This document shows positions 1 to 8,567 of a stretch of DNA of 64,000 bases, in pieces; position 1 is the stretch's first letter; each line of letters starts with the position of its first letter. This stretch comes from Pseudidiomarina homiensis. Its GTDB lineage: Bacteria > Pseudomonadota > Gammaproteobacteria > Enterobacterales > Alteromonadaceae. The notes below the pieces were generated by a model. The model did not search any database. It was not told where the DNA came from and saw only the letters and a program-made list of their open reading frames with translations. The DNA is taken from positions 868,001 through 932,000 of the forward strand of contig NZ_PIPX01000001.1 in assembly GCF_003987225.1 (NCBI RefSeq). The letters are read 5' to 3'. The translations under genes and the position numbers were made by a program.

Positions 1-1
1 T

Positions 2-145
2 GAGTTAGCGACGAACGTACGCCAACTGGAACGCAGTCAAAGTGCGGACCAACAGCAATGGTTGGCCCTGCGCGTTGAGCAACAAATGCTGGCCTTAAGC
101 CGCGCCGTCGCCTTTTTCCAAAGCCGACAACGACGAAAACCCTAG
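2..145 (+). CDS. C-terminal fragment of a PriC-like protein (partial)
   Basis: The plus-strand frame opening at the window edge is free of stops for 47 codons and ends at a TAG at 143-145. The fragment is glutamine-, arginine- and leucine-rich and looks helical. Its spacing of an acidic residue, TN, a WLA block and a QxxALSR block resembles the middle of the primosomal replication protein PriC. If so, this version ends much earlier than E. coli PriC (about 175 residues). The 3' end overlaps the end of the convergent tryptophan dioxygenase gene by 51 bp. The identity is a weak resemblance recalled by eye. An unrelated coiled-coil protein is equally possible. Confidence 0.4.
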   Translation, partial: ELATNVRQLERSQSADQQQWLALRVEQQMLALSRAVAFFQSRQRRKP

Positions 146-1210
146 CGCTGCTTTTACCCGCTCTGGTAGTTCTGGCAACGCACTTTTCGGTAATAGATAG
201 GTCGACATTGCAAAGAAATCTTTGAAAACTCGGTTTTGTTCTGTGGTACGGCGTAAATAGTCATGCCCTGAGCTACCGCCAGTACCTATCTTAGTACCCA
301 GCATCCGCTGCACCATCATTGCGTGTTTGTAGCGCCATATGGTGAGCTTTTCATCCACTTCAGCGAGCGAGGTAATCACTTGCCACGCTAAATTAAATGC
401 CGGCTCCTCGCGATACTGCGTAATAAACAGTGCGCTAAGCATAGCTCGTTGCGATAAACGCACTGCGTCGCTTTCTTGCAACACTTTATAACGTTCGTTA
501 TCAAACAGCGCCGCAAAATTGTCTCGGTTCGCCTGAATTCCAGCCAGTTCAGTATGCAACTGTTCCTCATCAGCAGCATTTTCACGAATGATGGTTTCAT
601 CATGATCAAGCGCATCGTTCACCGCCGCTTGATACATATCCCAAAATTTGAAGTCCTTAAATTCAAGAAAAGGCATGCGCGCCAACCAATCATCAACGCA
701 ATCAAACAGCGTTGGCTGCTGTTCAAGTTCTTCTAGGTAGTTGCGATCCTGCTCATTCAAACGGTTGTAAAAGGATTGCTGATCAAAAGCAATACGCGTT
801 TTTCGCGTCAGCCCTAAACGAATTTCAAGTTCCTTGAACTGAATACTCTGGAAACCGGATGCTGGAACTAAATAGTCGCGAAACTCTAAAAATTCCTGCG
901 GCGTCATCGTTTCGATCACCGCAACCTGATCATTCATTAAATCTTGAATGGTCAGTACTCGGCGCAAACGATGTGCTACTAGATACAGTGCTTTATCGTC
1001 GAGCTGAGGCTTACTGAAGTCGGCGTGAATTGCACGTAATTCGTGCAGTACTTGTTTAAACCAAAGCTCATAGACTTGGTGCACAATAATAAATAGCATT
1101 TCGTCATGAGCTTCAGCGCCATATTTGGGGCTATGGGGTTGTTGTGCAGAAAGTAAGGTATCGAGTTTCAGGTAGTCGCTGTAATACACAGCATCTTTAT
1201 TCTTAGGCAT
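95..1210 (-). CDS. kynA: Tryptophan 2,3-dioxygenase
   Basis: Haem enzyme that opens the indole ring of L-tryptophan with O2 to give N-formylkynurenine, the first step of the kynurenine pathway in the cytoplasm. The 371-residue product has the family's N-terminal YxxYLxLDxLL block, the DEMLFIIVHQVYELWFKQ helix, the substrate-binding arginine in EFRDYL, the WRYKHAMM block whose histidine (about residue 296) is the expected haem ligand, and GTGGSSG (about 309), which contacts the substrate amino group. Length fits the longer members of the family. No kynB or kynU lies next to it, so the rest of the pathway must be elsewhere or absent. The 3' end overlaps a convergent gene by 51 bp. The upstream region carries inverted repeats and the 4.5S RNA gene. 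Confidence 0.95.
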   Translation of the reverse strand: MPKNKDAVYYSDYLKLDTLLSAQQPHSPKYGAEAHDEMLFIIVHQVYELWFKQVLHELRAIHADFSKPQLDDKALYLVAHRLRRVLTIQDLMNDQVAVIETMTPQEFLEFRDYLVPASGFQSIQFKELEIRLGLTRKTRIAFDQQSFYNRLNEQDRNYLEELEQQPTLFDCVDDWLARMPFLEFKDFKFWDMYQAAVNDALDHDETIIRENAADEEQLHTELAGIQANRDNFAALFDNERYKVLQESDAVRLSQRAMLSALFITQYREEPAFNLAWQVITSLAEVDEKLTIWRYKHAMMVQRMLGTKIGTGGSSGHDYLRRTTEQNRVFKDFFAMSTYLLPKSALPELPERVKAALGFSSLSALEKGDGAA

Positions 1211-1227
1211 GGTTCAGCTCTTCGTGA

Positions 1228-1375
1228 TTCGTCCGCTGCGCTGTTCGTTTTTCGTACGCTGCGCTATTCGAAAAAATAAAAATGATTAGACCGCAAAGCT
1301 GAAGCTGATGCAATGCCCCGAAAAGCGAAGCGGACGAACAACGAAGTGTACGAAGAGCGAAGCGGACGAATAACG
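1228..1375. repeat. Cluster of four related 20-bp repeats, two in each orientation
   Basis: Two direct copies of GCGAAGCGGACGAAYAACG sit at 1325-1343 and 1357-1375, 32 bp apart. Two reversed relatives (TTCGTCCGCTGCGCTGTTCG at 1228-1247 and TTCGTACGCTGCGCTATTCG at 1251-1270) sit upstream. The arm at 1228-1247 can pair with 1351-1370 over 20 positions with two mismatches, giving a large stem-loop in the transcript between the 4.5S RNA and kynA. The rest of 1211-1395 shows no gene. The CGAAYA-type core also occurs in the pnp leader near 62.4 kb. Confidence 0.6.
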
Positions 1376-1395
1376 CTTTTGGAGTTTTGAAGGGA

Positions 1396-1510
1396 GGGTG
1401 GCGGCCCTGCCAGCCACACCCCGGCACCCACATCCCTGACTACGGCTGCTCCCTTCCGGGCCTGACCGGGTTCACCAGTTCGTGTTGCGGGGGGACCAAC
1501 AGGGCCACCA
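1396..1510 (-). ncRNA. ffs: 4.5S RNA, signal recognition particle RNA
   Basis: Small bacterial SRP RNA that binds Ffh and brings ribosomes making membrane proteins to FtsY. The minus strand reads GGTGGCCCTGTTGGTC at the 5' end and GGCAGGGCCGCCACC at the 3' end, which pair to close the hairpin. In between lies the conserved apical region GGTCAGGCCCGGAAGGGAGC with the GGAA tetraloop, followed by AGCAGCC. The length of about 114 nt matches E. coli 4.5S RNA. The exact ends are inferred from the terminal helix. Confidence 0.95.
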
Positions 1511-1521
1511 TAACGGCGCGC

Positions 1522-1550
1522 ATTATCCATGATCCGTAAGCGCCCCGCAA
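1522..1550 (-). promoter_or_regulatory. Predicted sigma-70 promoter of the 4.5S RNA gene
   Basis: On the minus strand TTGCGG (1545-1550) and GATAAT (1522-1527) are separated by exactly 17 bp. A GC-rich discriminator (GCGCGCC) follows, as is common at growth-rate-controlled stable RNA promoters. It lies just upstream of the mature 5' end of the RNA near 1509. Prediction from sequence only. Confidence 0.6.
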
Positions 1551-1594
1551 GTAAAGTGGGTGCGCTTGCTTAGAAAACAACCGTTTTACGGAAA

Positions 1595-2347
1595 TTATTT
1601 TTTCTTGTGTAGTCGTTGGGCAATAGCTTCGCGGGCAGCGTCCGAATGCAAGGCTTTAATAAACACCTGTGCTTCACGTGAAATTCGGTCGGCGACGGCT
1701 TCCGTCGGCTGTTTCATCAGGTTTTTGGTTGCTCGGAGGCCGCTTACGGGTTTACTCGCAAGCTGTCCAGCAAGCGCTTCCGTGGTCGCTGCTAATTCAT
1801 CTTTCGCGACGACTTTATTCAAAAGACCATAGGTCAGCGCAGTAGTGGCATCAATGGTATCGCCAAGTAGCAATAGTTCTGCAGCACGCAAATGTCCACA
1901 CAGTAACGGAAGTAACTGACTCGATGCCGCTTCCGGCACCAAACCAAGATGAATAAACGGTAACGCAAACTGCGCATCATCACTGGCTAGCACTAAATCA
2001 CAATGCAGCAGAATCGTTGTACCGATACCAATAGCCACACCTTCTACACTGGCAATCACTGGCACACTTAAGCGGCTAAGGGTGAACAGAAATTCAAACG
2101 GTGGCGAGTTTTCATCAAGCTCGTCAGCGGCTAAAAAATCATGCAAGTCATTACCAGCGGAGAAGTTGCCACCGGCACCTTGCAGAACCACGGCAGCAAC
2201 TTTACCATCGCGCTCGGCATGTTCCAGTGCGGCACTTAGATCCAAGTACATTTGCTGAGTTAATGCATTTTTCTTCTCTGGACGATTTAAGGTGATCCAG
2301 ACAATGCCGTCACGTTGCGCAACTTGGATGTGTTCACTCATGCTCAC
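1595..2347 (-). CDS. Crotonase-family enoyl-CoA hydratase/isomerase
   Basis: Acts on acyl-CoA thioesters in the cytoplasm. The 250-residue protein has the crotonase oxyanion-hole segments GNFSAGNDL (about 61-68) and EGVAIGIGTT (about 102-111). The FSAGNDL sequence and the single glutamate in LGLVPEAASS (E139) resemble delta3,delta2-enoyl-CoA isomerases more than the two-glutamate hydratases, so an isomerase role is my preferred reading. The start is a GTG at 2347 with GGGAG just upstream; an in-frame ATG at 2341 is an alternative. It overlaps the end of the FabH-like gene by 14 bp, so the two are probably co-translated and handle related acyl chains. Confidence 0.85.
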   Translation of the reverse strand: MSMSEHIQVAQRDGIVWITLNRPEKKNALTQQMYLDLSAALEHAERDGKVAAVVLQGAGGNFSAGNDLHDFLAADELDENSPPFEFLFTLSRLSVPVIASVEGVAIGIGTTILLHCDLVLASDDAQFALPFIHLGLVPEAASSQLLPLLCGHLRAAELLLLGDTIDATTALTYGLLNKVVAKDELAATTEALAGQLASKPVSGLRATKNLMKQPTEAVADRISREAQVFIKALHSDAAREAIAQRLHKKK

Positions 2348-3425
2348 GGCGCTCCCATGCGGCTTTGGTTTTTTGGTGCATTGGCAGAATCAAGTCAAGC
2401 GCGGTTTGGCCGTCGCTTGGCAGTTGTTCATCGTTCGGCTGTAACGGCGTCACGCGCTGGCCCCATTTGATGATGCCAGCGCCACAGGTGAGTCCGCCAC
2501 CAAAAACCGCAGAGACAATGGTATCGCCCGGCTTAACAATGCCCTGCTCGACTGCTTCACAGAATGCAATAGGCAAGGTTGCCGACGAGGTGTTGCCATA
2601 TTTTTGAATGTTAATAACGGTTTTTTCTTCCGGTACCTTACACATTTTAGCAAGGTAATCGATGAGACGTTTATTCGCTTGGTGCGGTATTAATGAATCG
2701 ATATCGGCTGTGGTCAATCCCGTCTCGGCAAATACTTTTTCAACGGCGAGATTCATGCCTTTTACGGCACGTTTGAAAATCTCTTGGCCGACAAAATTGA
2801 AGGGCATGATGCCATCGAAACCAAAACGGTCGAAACTCATCCCAAATTCCAATGCAAGAACGTCGCGAGCATCGGCGTCACAGGTGACATGTGAAGCGAG
2901 TAAGCCACACTCTTCGTCCGACGCTTCGAGGACCATAGCCCCGGCGCCATCACCGAACAATACAGCACTCTCTCGTTTGGTCCAGTCGAGAATACGGGTT
3001 AAACGTTCAGCGCCAATAATAAGTACTTTCTTGTGCACACCTGTGCGAATCGCTTGGGTTGCGTAGTGCATACCATACAAAAAGCTACTGCAGGCGGCAT
3101 TCAGATCGAACGCTGCCGCATATTTGGCACCCAAGTCACGTTGCACTGCGGAGGCTACATTAGGAATAATTTCGTCAGGCGTGCAGGTACCCACCAAAAT
3201 AAGATCGAGGTCATTCGCGTCAAGCCCTGCCGCAGCCAGCGCATTGCGCCCTGCGACCGTCGCCAACTTAGACGTTCCTACCGAGCTAACTCGACGTTCT
3301 TCTATCCCTGTACGGGTGCGAATCCATTCATCCGACGTATCCAAGAATGTCGCCAAGTCATCATTCGTCATGACCGCAGGCGGCAAACATTTACCCCAAC
3401 CTGTAATTTCTGCGTATTTTTTCAC
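2334..3425 (-). CDS. FabH-like beta-ketoacyl-ACP synthase III with C-terminal extension
   Basis: Thiolase-fold condensing enzyme that joins an acyl-CoA primer to malonyl-ACP or a similar extender. The catalytic triad is visible: Cys in NAACSSF (C112), His in PHQAN (H248) and Asn in YGNTSS (N278), plus the C-terminal glycine block GGGLTCGAG. At 363 residues it is about 45 longer than E. coli FabH (317). The surplus is a polar tail after KWGQRV. It is not placed in the usual plsX-fabH-fabD cluster, so it is probably a second, specialised synthase. It is followed by an overlapping crotonase gene and is divergent from rlmG with 73 bp between them. Its substrate cannot be read from the sequence. 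Confidence 0.85.
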   Translation of the reverse strand: MKKYAEITGWGKCLPPAVMTNDDLATFLDTSDEWIRTRTGIEERRVSSVGTSKLATVAGRNALAAAGLDANDLDLILVGTCTPDEIIPNVASAVQRDLGAKYAAAFDLNAACSSFLYGMHYATQAIRTGVHKKVLIIGAERLTRILDWTKRESAVLFGDGAGAMVLEASDEECGLLASHVTCDADARDVLALEFGMSFDRFGFDGIMPFNFVGQEIFKRAVKGMNLAVEKVFAETGLTTADIDSLIPHQANKRLIDYLAKMCKVPEEKTVINIQKYGNTSSATLPIAFCEAVEQGIVKPGDTIVSAVFGGGLTCGAGIIKWGQRVTPLQPNDEQLPSDGQTALDLILPMHQKTKAAWERREHE

Positions 3426-3498
3426 TGTTTAAAACCTATAGTCACTGCACGTTTTTCGCTATCATAGCACGAATGTTAATAAGAGAAATGTCCGACCA

Positions 3499-4653
3499 AT
3501 GGCAAAATCAACAACCCCTACCAGTGCGCCCTCGCTCTTAGTAAGTCCTGCGGGACGTTGTCAGTTAAAACGCTACCCGCTGCGCACCAACGACCCTTTA
3601 CAAGCATGGGACGCGGCGGATGAGCTATTGCACCAACACATAGCCGCAGACGTTACTGCTCTGGAAGCGACCCATCAACCATTAGTACTTAACGACCAAT
3701 GGGGCGCCCTGCTTTTACCTTTCGCGCACTGTCAGGTCACAACGGTCAACGACTCCTTCGTCAGCCAGCAGGGTCAACTTGCAAATTTAGCCTTAAATCA
3801 GTTGTCGACCGAGCTAACGCAGCTTGACCCATTGGCAACATTGCCGCAAGCAACTGAGAGTGTTTGGCTCAAGATACCGAAGAGTCAAAGCCTACTGGAA
3901 TTCCAACTCGCCAAGTTAAGTAGTGAATTGCAACCGGGTACACCGTTGCGCGCAGCGGCAAAGAGTAAACTGTTCACACCAGCAGTTCGCGAGCTCTTTG
4001 CAAAGTACTGCGATGAGATCGACATCTCGTTGATCCAACGTAAATGCCGTGTACTCACAGCTCGGGTGCGATCGGTACCGCTTAACACCGAGCACTTTAT
4101 GAGCAAATGGCAGCTTACCGAGCATAACCTTACGCTGCATCATCATGTTGGCGTGTTTGCCCGCAATCAACTCGATATTGGCGCACGATTATTACTTGAT
4201 AACCTGCCCGAACCAGGTGCATCAGAGGTCATTGATCTCGGTTGTGGCAACGGTGTTTTAGGCCTTGTTTATGCGCAGAGCTCACCGAGTAGCGCAGTGA
4301 CCTGGGTCGACGAGTCCCATTTAGCGGTAGCTTCCTGTCGCCTCAACATCGAACAGAATCTCGCTACCACTCCAAGTTATCGTGCCGTTACTGATGATTG
4401 TTTAAGCCAATTCACCAGCCACAGTGTTGACCTTGTTTTATGCAACCCTCCGTTTCATCAAGAGCATGCCATCACGGAGCATATTGCTCGGCAAATGTTC
4501 CGTGATGCCAAACGCGTACTGCGTAAAGGCGGCGAAATGCGACTGGTAGCGAACCGTCATCTACCGTATTATCACCCTTTAAAACGCCTCTTTAAACAAG
4601 TGAAGCAGGTTGCTAGTAACGCCAAATTTGTGGTGTATAGCTGTCTGACGTAA
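3499..4653 (+). CDS. rlmG: 23S rRNA (guanine-1835-N2) methyltransferase RlmG
   Basis: SAM-dependent enzyme that methylates G1835 of 23S rRNA. The 384-residue length fits RlmG (E. coli 378). The N-terminal half is the RsmC/RlmG-specific domain. The C-terminal half has the SAM-binding block VIDLGCGNGVLGL and the catalytic NPPF motif in LVLCNPPFH. RsmC is the close alternative, but the length and the N-terminal sequence favour RlmG. It is the first gene of a plus-strand group with the cyclophilin, ampG and panE genes (21 bp gap to the next gene). Confidence 0.88.
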   Translation: MAKSTTPTSAPSLLVSPAGRCQLKRYPLRTNDPLQAWDAADELLHQHIAADVTALEATHQPLVLNDQWGALLLPFAHCQVTTVNDSFVSQQGQLANLALNQLSTELTQLDPLATLPQATESVWLKIPKSQSLLEFQLAKLSSELQPGTPLRAAAKSKLFTPAVRELFAKYCDEIDISLIQRKCRVLTARVRSVPLNTEHFMSKWQLTEHNLTLHHHVGVFARNQLDIGARLLLDNLPEPGASEVIDLGCGNGVLGLVYAQSSPSSAVTWVDESHLAVASCRLNIEQNLATTPSYRAVTDDCLSQFTSHSVDLVLCNPPFHQEHAITEHIARQMFRDAKRVLRKGGEMRLVANRHLPYYHPLKRLFKQVKQVASNAKFVVYSCLT

Positions 4654-4674
4654 AACCCGAGCAAAAGGTAAATT

Positions 4675-5268
4675 ATGAAAGCGTTGTTTAGCGCCCTACT
4701 GTTGTTGGTTGCCAACCTAACCGCAAGTGCGGTTGCACACGCCGATGTGCAGCCCGATAACCCGTTCCCACGAGTGAAGCTGGTGACGAGTCACGGCGAT
4801 ATTATCGTTGAATTGAATCGTCACCGAGCACCACTGACGGTCGAAAACTTCCTTAAGTATGTTGATATCGGTAGTTATAACGGCACTATTTTTCACCGTA
4901 TCGTGCCTGGTTTTGTCGTACAGGGTGGCGCCTATGATAAAGAGCTGGTCGCCAAGAAAACCGGTTCACCGATTCCTAATGAATCGGGCAACGGCTTAAA
5001 AAATAAGTATGCCACCATCGCCATGGCGCGCGAAAATGATCCGCATACAGCAACCCGCCAGTTTTTCTTTAACGTCGCTGACAATCCATCGCTCGATCCT
5101 GAGGACGGCTGGGGCTACGCGGTATTTGGCACCATTGCTGAAGGCTATGAAGTGCTCGACAAACTTGCTGAAGTCGAATCCATGCCGTTTCACGCCGAAA
5201 CCGGTTGGCGTGACTTTCCAGCCGAGCCACCGGTGCTGATTCGTGCCGAAGTAATGCCGCAACAATGA
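4675..5268 (+). CDS. Periplasmic peptidyl-prolyl cis-trans isomerase, cyclophilin type
   Basis: Speeds cis-trans isomerisation of Xaa-Pro bonds in exported proteins. Residues 1-24 form a signal peptide ending around AVAHA. The cyclophilin core carries FHRIVPGFVVQGG with the active-site arginine, and ATRQFFFNVADN. At 197 residues it is close to E. coli PpiA (190). The start ATG is preceded by AAAAGG. Its stop overlaps the ATG of the AmpG-like gene in an ATGA, so the two are translationally coupled. Confidence 0.92.
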   Translation: MKALFSALLLLVANLTASAVAHADVQPDNPFPRVKLVTSHGDIIVELNRHRAPLTVENFLKYVDIGSYNGTIFHRIVPGFVVQGGAYDKELVAKKTGSPIPNESGNGLKNKYATIAMARENDPHTATRQFFFNVADNPSLDPEDGWGYAVFGTIAEGYEVLDKLAEVESMPFHAETGWRDFPAEPPVLIRAEVMPQQ

Positions 5269-6614
5269 GTTCAACTGACACCCAACAACCATGGTACAAA
5301 GACTTCCGTGTCTACCTAGAGCCGCGCATTTGGGTCATTTTCTTATTTGGCATCATGAGTGGCTTTCCCTGGGTCTTGATTGGTTCCATGCTTTCCGCAT
5401 GGTTACAAGAAGCAGGCGTGTCACGCAGTGAGATTGGTTTGTTCGGCATGGTTTTTGTGGCCTATTCGGTCAATGCGCTATGGTCTCCCCTTGTCGACCG
5501 CGTCAAGCTGCCGCTGTTGCAGCCGTGGCTTGGCCAGCGACGCAGTTGGTTAGCACTCTGTTTAGTCATTCTGATTGCAGCAACGCTTAGCCTAAGTGGC
5601 CTCAATCTTGCGCAAAATGCCTTTTGGGTAGCGGCCGGCGCATTAGCGATTGCGGTAGCCTCAGCAACGCAGGATATTGCCATCGACGCGTTTCGCATCG
5701 AGACGTTTAGTCAAGACGAAAGTCATCTGCAGTCTGCCGGCGCAGCAATGGCGACTGCGGGCTGGTGGACCGGCTACAGTGGCCTTGGAGCACTGCCGTT
5801 TTTCTTGGTCGATGGCACCGCGTGGGACTGGCAAGCAGCTTACAAAATCATGGCAGGCGTTCTCGCCGTACAACTTATCATTGTCCTGGCCGTACGCGAA
5901 TCAACGCGCTATCGAGCGCAATTGAAACCCTTCACACGCTGGCAGGATTGGTTTCGCACAACCTTAGTTGATCCCATCGCTGAATTTTTTAAACGCGCCG
6001 GCTGGCGTCTTGCTGTCGCAATCTTAAGCTTTATCTTCTTATTTAAAATCGGCGAAGCCTTTTTAGGCCGTATGAGTATCGTCTTTTACAAAGAAGTCGG
6101 CTTTACCAATGACGACATCGCGGTCTATTCGAAAATGGTGACGTGGTGGGTGACTATCGTTTTTGCCATCATCGGCAGTATGGTCAACGTGCGCTTAGGG
6201 ACCATGCGCGGACTATTTATTGGCGGCATCGCCATGGCGGCCAGTAACCTGATGTTCGCTTGGATCGCTGTGGTGGGTCCCGACACAAATTTGTTGCTCG
6301 CGGCAGTCATCATTGATGGCTTTACCGGTGCGTGGTCGACGGTGGCCTTCGTCGCGTTCATTAGCCTGCTCTGTAACCGTGCGTTTACCGCAACACAGTA
6401 TGCACTTTTAGCATCACTGGGTAATTTAGGTCGCACACTCTTATCGTCCTACAGTGGGTTTGTCGTCGATTGGCTCAACGGTGATTGGTCGTTGTTTTTC
6501 ATCCTAACCGCCGTCATGGTCACTCCAGGATTATTGTTATTAATCGTGCTGCGTAAAGCGTTGCATAGGATCCAAGCACCAAGCGCTGACACGGAGTTGG
6601 CTCGTGACAAGTAA
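5265..6614 (+). CDS. ampG: AmpG-family muropeptide permease (MFS)
   Basis: Inner-membrane permease of the major facilitator superfamily, related to AmpG, which imports GlcNAc-anhydroMurNAc peptides for cell-wall recycling. Many hydrophobic segments are seen across 449 residues. The family signatures GFPWVLIGSMLSAWLQ near the N-terminus, LWSPLVDR and the hallmark ATQDIAIDAFRIE (about 140) are present. E. coli AmpG is 491 residues, so this one has a shorter C-terminus. It overlaps the cyclophilin gene by 4 bp and panE by 11 bp. Transport of muropeptides is inferred from family membership; the substrate could differ. Confidence 0.85.
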   Translation: MSSTDTQQPWYKDFRVYLEPRIWVIFLFGIMSGFPWVLIGSMLSAWLQEAGVSRSEIGLFGMVFVAYSVNALWSPLVDRVKLPLLQPWLGQRRSWLALCLVILIAATLSLSGLNLAQNAFWVAAGALAIAVASATQDIAIDAFRIETFSQDESHLQSAGAAMATAGWWTGYSGLGALPFFLVDGTAWDWQAAYKIMAGVLAVQLIIVLAVRESTRYRAQLKPFTRWQDWFRTTLVDPIAEFFKRAGWRLAVAILSFIFLFKIGEAFLGRMSIVFYKEVGFTNDDIAVYSKMVTWWVTIVFAIIGSMVNVRLGTMRGLFIGGIAMAASNLMFAWIAVVGPDTNLLLAAVIIDGFTGAWSTVAFVAFISLLCNRAFTATQYALLASLGNLGRTLLSSYSGFVVDWLNGDWSLFFILTAVMVTPGLLLLIVLRKALHRIQAPSADTELARDK

Positions 6615-7509
6615 GTTACCGTGGTGTGTTATCGGCCAAGGTGCATTAGGCAGTCTTATGGCCGTCCACCTTGCGCAACAGAACGAACAGGTGCAACTCA
6701 AGCTCCGGCGCACAGGTTCTACCGAAATTCGTTTCGACGGGCAGACATTTCGCTTCCAGAGCAATGTTCAACTGTTGCAGCCGAGCCTTATTTTCGCCGC
6801 TGTGAAAGCCTATCAAGTCGTCCCGCTCATCGAAGAGCTGCGCCGCTATGAAGCCTTTGCGGAGTCAACGTTAATCCTCAGTTACAACGGTATGTTGGCC
6901 AACGAAGAAGAATGGCTACGCCCGCAAGACTGGCATTGGGTAACAACCCACGGGGCCTATCGTGACGGCGCTGAGGTGGTTCACGGCGGTCATGGCCAAA
7001 GCTGGCTAGGGACAATGACTGGAACTGCAGAAAAACCGGAGTTCTTTACCGCTTTAGCGCGCGCACTACCGCCCTTGCATTGGCAAGCAGATCTGCGCGT
7101 GCGACGTTGGCAAAAACTCGCCATCAATTGCCTTATTAATCCGTACACGGTGCTTCACCGTTGCCGCAACGGCGAACTTCCTCAACACGTTGCCCCCGCA
7201 GAATGGCGATCAGTGGCCGAAGAAATTGTCCGTTTGGCTGCCTACCAGGGGGTGACTTTAGCTACCGATGACTTGCTGACACAGGCGCAACAGGTAGTTG
7301 AGCAAACCGCCCGCAACCGCTCATCAATGCTGCAAGACTACTTGCATCAACGACCGATGGAAATTGCCTATTTGAATGGTTTTGTCGCTGCGGCAAGCGC
7401 CGCAGCGGGCTGGATAGCGCCAACAAATCAACGCTTAAGCGAACAAGTTCAATCGTTATCTTCGATGAAGTCGACGACTTCTAAGCCAAACCCAGATAAC
7501 GCCGAGTAA
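6604..7509 (+). CDS. panE: 2-dehydropantoate 2-reductase (ketopantoate reductase)
   Basis: NADPH-dependent reduction of ketopantoate to pantoate for pantothenate and CoA synthesis. The 301-residue protein begins with the Rossmann motif IGQGALGSL. It carries [13 protein letters not shown], with the catalytic lysine and substrate-binding asparagines, and the C-terminal NRSSMLQD...EIAYLNGF block. The start is GTG at 6604 with GGAG 7 bp upstream, inside the end of ampG. The last 61 bp overlap the end of the convergent ribBX gene, so the polar C-terminus of PanE ([15 protein letters not shown]) is encoded opposite RibBX codons. Confidence 0.9.
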   Translation: MTSKLPWCVIGQGALGSLMAVHLAQQNEQVQLKLRRTGSTEIRFDGQTFRFQSNVQLLQPSLIFAAVKAYQVVPLIEELRRYEAFAESTLILSYNGMLANEEEWLRPQDWHWVTTHGAYRDGAEVVHGGHGQSWLGTMTGTAEKPEFFTALARALPPLHWQADLRVRRWQKLAINCLINPYTVLHRCRNGELPQHVAPAEWRSVAEEIVRLAAYQGVTLATDDLLTQAQQVVEQTARNRSSMLQDYLHQRPMEIAYLNGFVAAASAAAGWIAPTNQRLSEQVQSLSSMKSTTSKPNPDNAE

Positions 7510-8567
7510 CGTTTAGGCGAACTCATCAAATGCATCTTGTGCACGCCAAGGTCGGCAAGAATCTGCGAACCAATACCCACGTTACGTGACGCGTTCGACG
7601 CCGCTGCACTTGGTTTTTTCTCGCCACGATCTTCGGCAGCAAAACTTTGCACTTGCTCTAGAATATCGTCGGTCGTTTGCGTCCGCCCAATCACCACGAG
7701 CACGCCACCATTACTACCGATGTAATCCATCGCATGACCTAACGGCCAACTGCGTTGACTAGCACGATCGGTTGAAAATAAGTCGTTAAAGGTGTCTTGC
7801 AAGTGCACACGAACATTGACGGGCGCATCTTCGTTAATCTCACCATGAATAAGCGCATAATGAACTTGTTTATCAATGGTATCTTGGAAGGTGATCAACT
7901 CAAATTCGCCGTAACGCGTCGGCAAACGACACTGTGCCTTGCGTTCTACCGTTTTCTCGGTGAGCGAGCGGTACTCGATCAAATCAGCGATGGTGCCGAT
8001 TTTAAGGTCGTGCTCAGCAGCAAATTTTTCCAAATCTGGACGGCGCGCCATGGTGCCATCTTCATTCAGCACTTCGACGATGACAGCCGCTGGTTCAAAG
8101 CCGGCTAAGCGGGCTAAATCACAACCTGCTTCAGTATGACCAGCACGGTTCAACACGCCACCCTCTTTGGCCTTTAACGGAAAAATGTGCCCCGGCATAA
8201 CCAAGTCATCTGGTTTGGCGTCTTTCGCTACCGCAGCTTGCACCGTCCGCGCACGATCAGCGGCAGAAATGCCGGTGGTCACCCCTTCGGCGGCTTCGAT
8301 GGATACGGTAAAATTCGTCGCATAAGGAGCATTGTTCTGATTCACCATCAACGGTAAACGTAACTGCGCACAACGCTCTTCAGTGAGCGTTAAACAGATC
8401 AGGCCACGGCCGTAACGCGCCATAAAGTTAATCGCTTCTGGCGTAATGCAGTCAGCGGCAATGATCAGATCACCTTCATTTTCGCGATCTTCATCGTCCA
8501 TCAAAATAACCATTTTGCCTTGGCGAATATCTTCAATTATTTCAGCCGCACTGTGTAGTTGACTCAC
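7449..8567 (-). CDS. ribB: RibBX: DHBP synthase fused to a degenerate GTP cyclohydrolase II-like domain
   Basis: Residues 1 to about 200 are a complete 3,4-dihydroxy-2-butanone 4-phosphate synthase, which turns ribulose 5-phosphate into the four-carbon riboflavin precursor. Present are the acidic loop [18 protein letters not shown] and the [13 protein letters not shown] block. Residues about 205-372 align in position with RibA, but the segment that should hold its three zinc cysteines (GSLRCDCGFQL in RibA) reads [19 protein letters not shown]. The cyclohydrolase half is therefore almost certainly inactive. This is the RibBX variant known from proteobacteria such as Shewanella, so a true ribA should exist elsewhere. 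GTG start overlaps the ribD stop by 4 bp (GTGA). Confidence 0.92.
   Translation of the reverse strand: MSQLHSAAEIIEDIRQGKMVILMDDEDRENEGDLIIAADCITPEAINFMARYGRGLICLTLTEERCAQLRLPLMVNQNNAPYATNFTVSIEAAEGVTTGISAADRARTVQAAVAKDAKPDDLVMPGHIFPLKAKEGGVLNRAGHTEAGCDLARLAGFEPAAVIVEVLNEDGTMARRPDLEKFAAEHDLKIGTIADLIEYRSLTEKTVERKAQCRLPTRYGEFELITFQDTIDKQVHYALIHGEINEDAPVNVRVHLQDTFNDLFSTDRASQRSWPLGHAMDYIGSNGGVLVVIGRTQTTDDILEQVQSFAAEDRGEKKPSAAASNASRNVGIGSQILADLGVHKMHLMSSPKRYSALSGFGLEVVDFIEDND

Noticed and set aside
1264-1530. Open frames across the 4.5S RNA gene
   Set aside because: They cover the conserved SRP RNA and repeats. Their translations are proline-, arginine- and glycine-rich without family resemblance.
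2662-3467. Plus-strand frames opposite the FabH-like gene
   Set aside because: Shadow frames of a clearly conserved minus-strand gene.
7449-8070. Functional GTP cyclohydrolase II (RibA) in the fused C-terminal domain
   Set aside because: The zinc cysteines are missing, so I call it RibBX.
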